NCBI GenBank assembly: GCA_014879345.1
Contig: JACSSI010000298.1
Span: forward strand, 1 to 6,411
DNA: 6,411 nucleotides
Direction of reading: 5' to 3'
Source: Anaerolineae bacterium
GTDB lineage: Bacteria > Chloroflexota > Anaerolineae > Promineifilales > Promineifilaceae
Part shown: positions 5,888 to 6,411 of the stretch, in pieces
How positions within the stretch are numbered: the stretch's first letter is position 1
Layout of the letters: each line of letters opens with the position of its first letter
Position numbers and translations under genes: made by a program
The notes under the pieces: model-generated
Databases searched by the model: none
Told to the model about the DNA's origin: nothing
The model's input: the letters and a program-made list of their open reading frames with translations, nothing else

Positions 5888-5937
5888 ACGAAAGATTGAA
5901 GATTAAAGATTGGGAACCGATGTGTTTTTAATCTTTA
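5888..5937. repeat. Second AAAGATT heptad repeat between convergent ccdA and cutC; possible bidirectional terminator
   Basis: ACGAAAGATT again begins six bases after a stop codon, here that of ccdA. Heptads AAAGATT (5891-5897), GAAGATT (5898-5904) and AAAGATT (5905-5911) are followed by an inverted AATCTTT at 5930-5936. TAAAGATT (5904-5911) pairs with AATCTTTA (5930-5937) across an 18-base loop that ends in TTTTT. The position between convergent genes suits a shared terminator, but the stem is short and A/T-rich, so termination is only a guess. The inverted copy overlaps the cutC stop codon. Confidence 0.7.
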
Positions 5938-6411
5938 CTCTCATTTTGATTCGCTGCCGCTACCAACTGTGTCACCATCTCCAGGTCGGTGACGCCGCTG
6001 TGCAGCACGCTGGAATAGGCATGGACTGACAGGGAACCAGTCTCAAGGGGGAGTTGGCTTAGCAAGCGCCCCACATTGCCAATTTGGATGCCGCCGCCCA
6101 GAACGATCTCGATACGGCTGCTTGCTTGCTGGATTATTTCAGCGAGTAGAGGAACACCTGCCAGCACGGGTTGGCGGCTGCCCCAGGGTGTGCCACTCGT
6201 CAACACACGAGACACGCCTAAATCGATAAGCATTTCAACTGTTTCATGTGGATTAGTGGCCGCGTCAAAGGCACGATGGCACGTTGTTTTGAGACCGTGG
6301 GCGTGGGCGGCATTGACCAGTTGGCGCATGGTTTGCATATCGAGACGGTTGTCTTGTATTGCACCGAAAACGACGCCATCTGCTTTGTGGGAAACGGCCG
6401 TTTCCACCCCC
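5928..6411 (-). CDS. cutC: CutC family protein, C-terminal two thirds (5' end beyond window)
   Basis: CutC proteins are TIM-barrel proteins historically linked to copper homeostasis; the direct biochemical role is unsettled. About 160 residues are visible, with the frame open to the right edge. Family hallmarks are ADGVVFGAIQDNRLDM, the CHRAFDAATNPHETVEML segment, GVSRVLTSG, LGGGIQIGNV and a late SVHAYSS stretch. By comparison with the roughly 250-residue E. coli CutC, about 80 N-terminal residues are missing. The GTG at 6407 is only the first possible start in the window and should not be taken as the real one. The last codons (Ser-Lys-Asp-stop) fall in the AAAGATT repeat. The gene converges on ccdA with a 45-base gap, so it is a separate transcript. 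Its proximity to a Met-rich redox lipoprotein hints at a metal or redox theme, but only weakly. Confidence 0.88.
   Translation of the reverse strand, partial: GVETAVSHKADGVVFGAIQDNRLDMQTMRQLVNAAHAHGLKTTCHRAFDAATNPHETVEMLIDLGVSRVLTSGTPWGSRQPVLAGVPLLAEIIQQASSRIEIVLGGGIQIGNVGRLLSQLPLETGSLSVHAYSSVLHSGVTDLEMVTQLVAAANQNESKD
6390..6405. repeat. 16-bp perfect palindrome, longest of four ACGGCCGT sites
   Basis: GGAAACGGCCGTTTCC equals its own reverse complement. The core ACGGCCGT also occurs at 459-466, 3614-3621 and 4454-4461, usually preceded by AA or GAA. All four lie inside coding sequence. A given 8-mer is expected about 0.1 times in a random sequence of this length, so this resembles a highly iterated palindrome of the HIP1 kind known from cyanobacteria. 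Confidence 0.7.

Noticed and set aside
6405..6407. GTG as the real start of cutC
   Set aside because: The frame stays open to the window edge, and the CutC family has about 80 more N-terminal residues, so this is an internal Val codon.

Overview
The window looks like a piece of a mid-GC bacterial chromosome, most likely from the Chloroflexota (Anaerolineae-type). This placement is an inference. It rests on a CcdA plus lipoprotein-thioredoxin pair, a long Asp/Met/Ser/Ala pentad linker of a style I associate with Chloroflexota lipoproteins, and AAAGATT heptad repeats in the spacers. A recurrent ACGGCCGT palindrome adds weak support. No rRNA, tRNA, transposase, CRISPR array or replication origin was seen.

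Left part (1-3903, minus strand): one large open frame with no stop enters from the left edge and starts at 3903. It encodes the first 1301 residues of a single-module nonribosomal peptide synthetase with the order condensation, adenylation, peptidyl carrier, thioesterase. The thioesterase runs off the left edge. A module that starts with a condensation domain and ends in a thioesterase is normally the last module of an assembly line. Nothing upstream in this window could feed it, so its partner and the rest of any cluster should lie beyond the left edge or elsewhere. Three positions are non-standard: Cys replaces Ser as the thioesterase nucleophile, the condensation motif reads HHxxxDA, and the adenylation A4 region is atypical.

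Middle (3904-4354): an A/T-rich divergent spacer of about 450 bases. It holds the NRPS ribosome-binding site, a good sigma-70-like promoter for the NRPS with a dyad inside it, a pair of near-identical 14-base direct repeats, and the ribosome-binding site of the gene to the right.

Right part (4355-5882, plus strand): a two-gene thiol-redox unit. A thioredoxin-fold lipoprotein (WCTNC) is tethered by an acidic, methionine-rich linker. It is followed by a CcdA/DsbD-type membrane electron transporter with one Cys in each of two conserved membrane motifs. The likely flow is cytoplasmic thioredoxin to CcdA to the lipoprotein to an unknown extracytoplasmic target. A convergent partial cutC gene follows (5928-6411, minus strand). 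AAAGATT heptad repeats with inverted copies sit immediately after both plus-strand genes and bracket ccdA.

The NRPS gene is visibly more A/T-rich than the genes at the right. Nothing in the sequence ties its product to the redox pair apart from adjacency.
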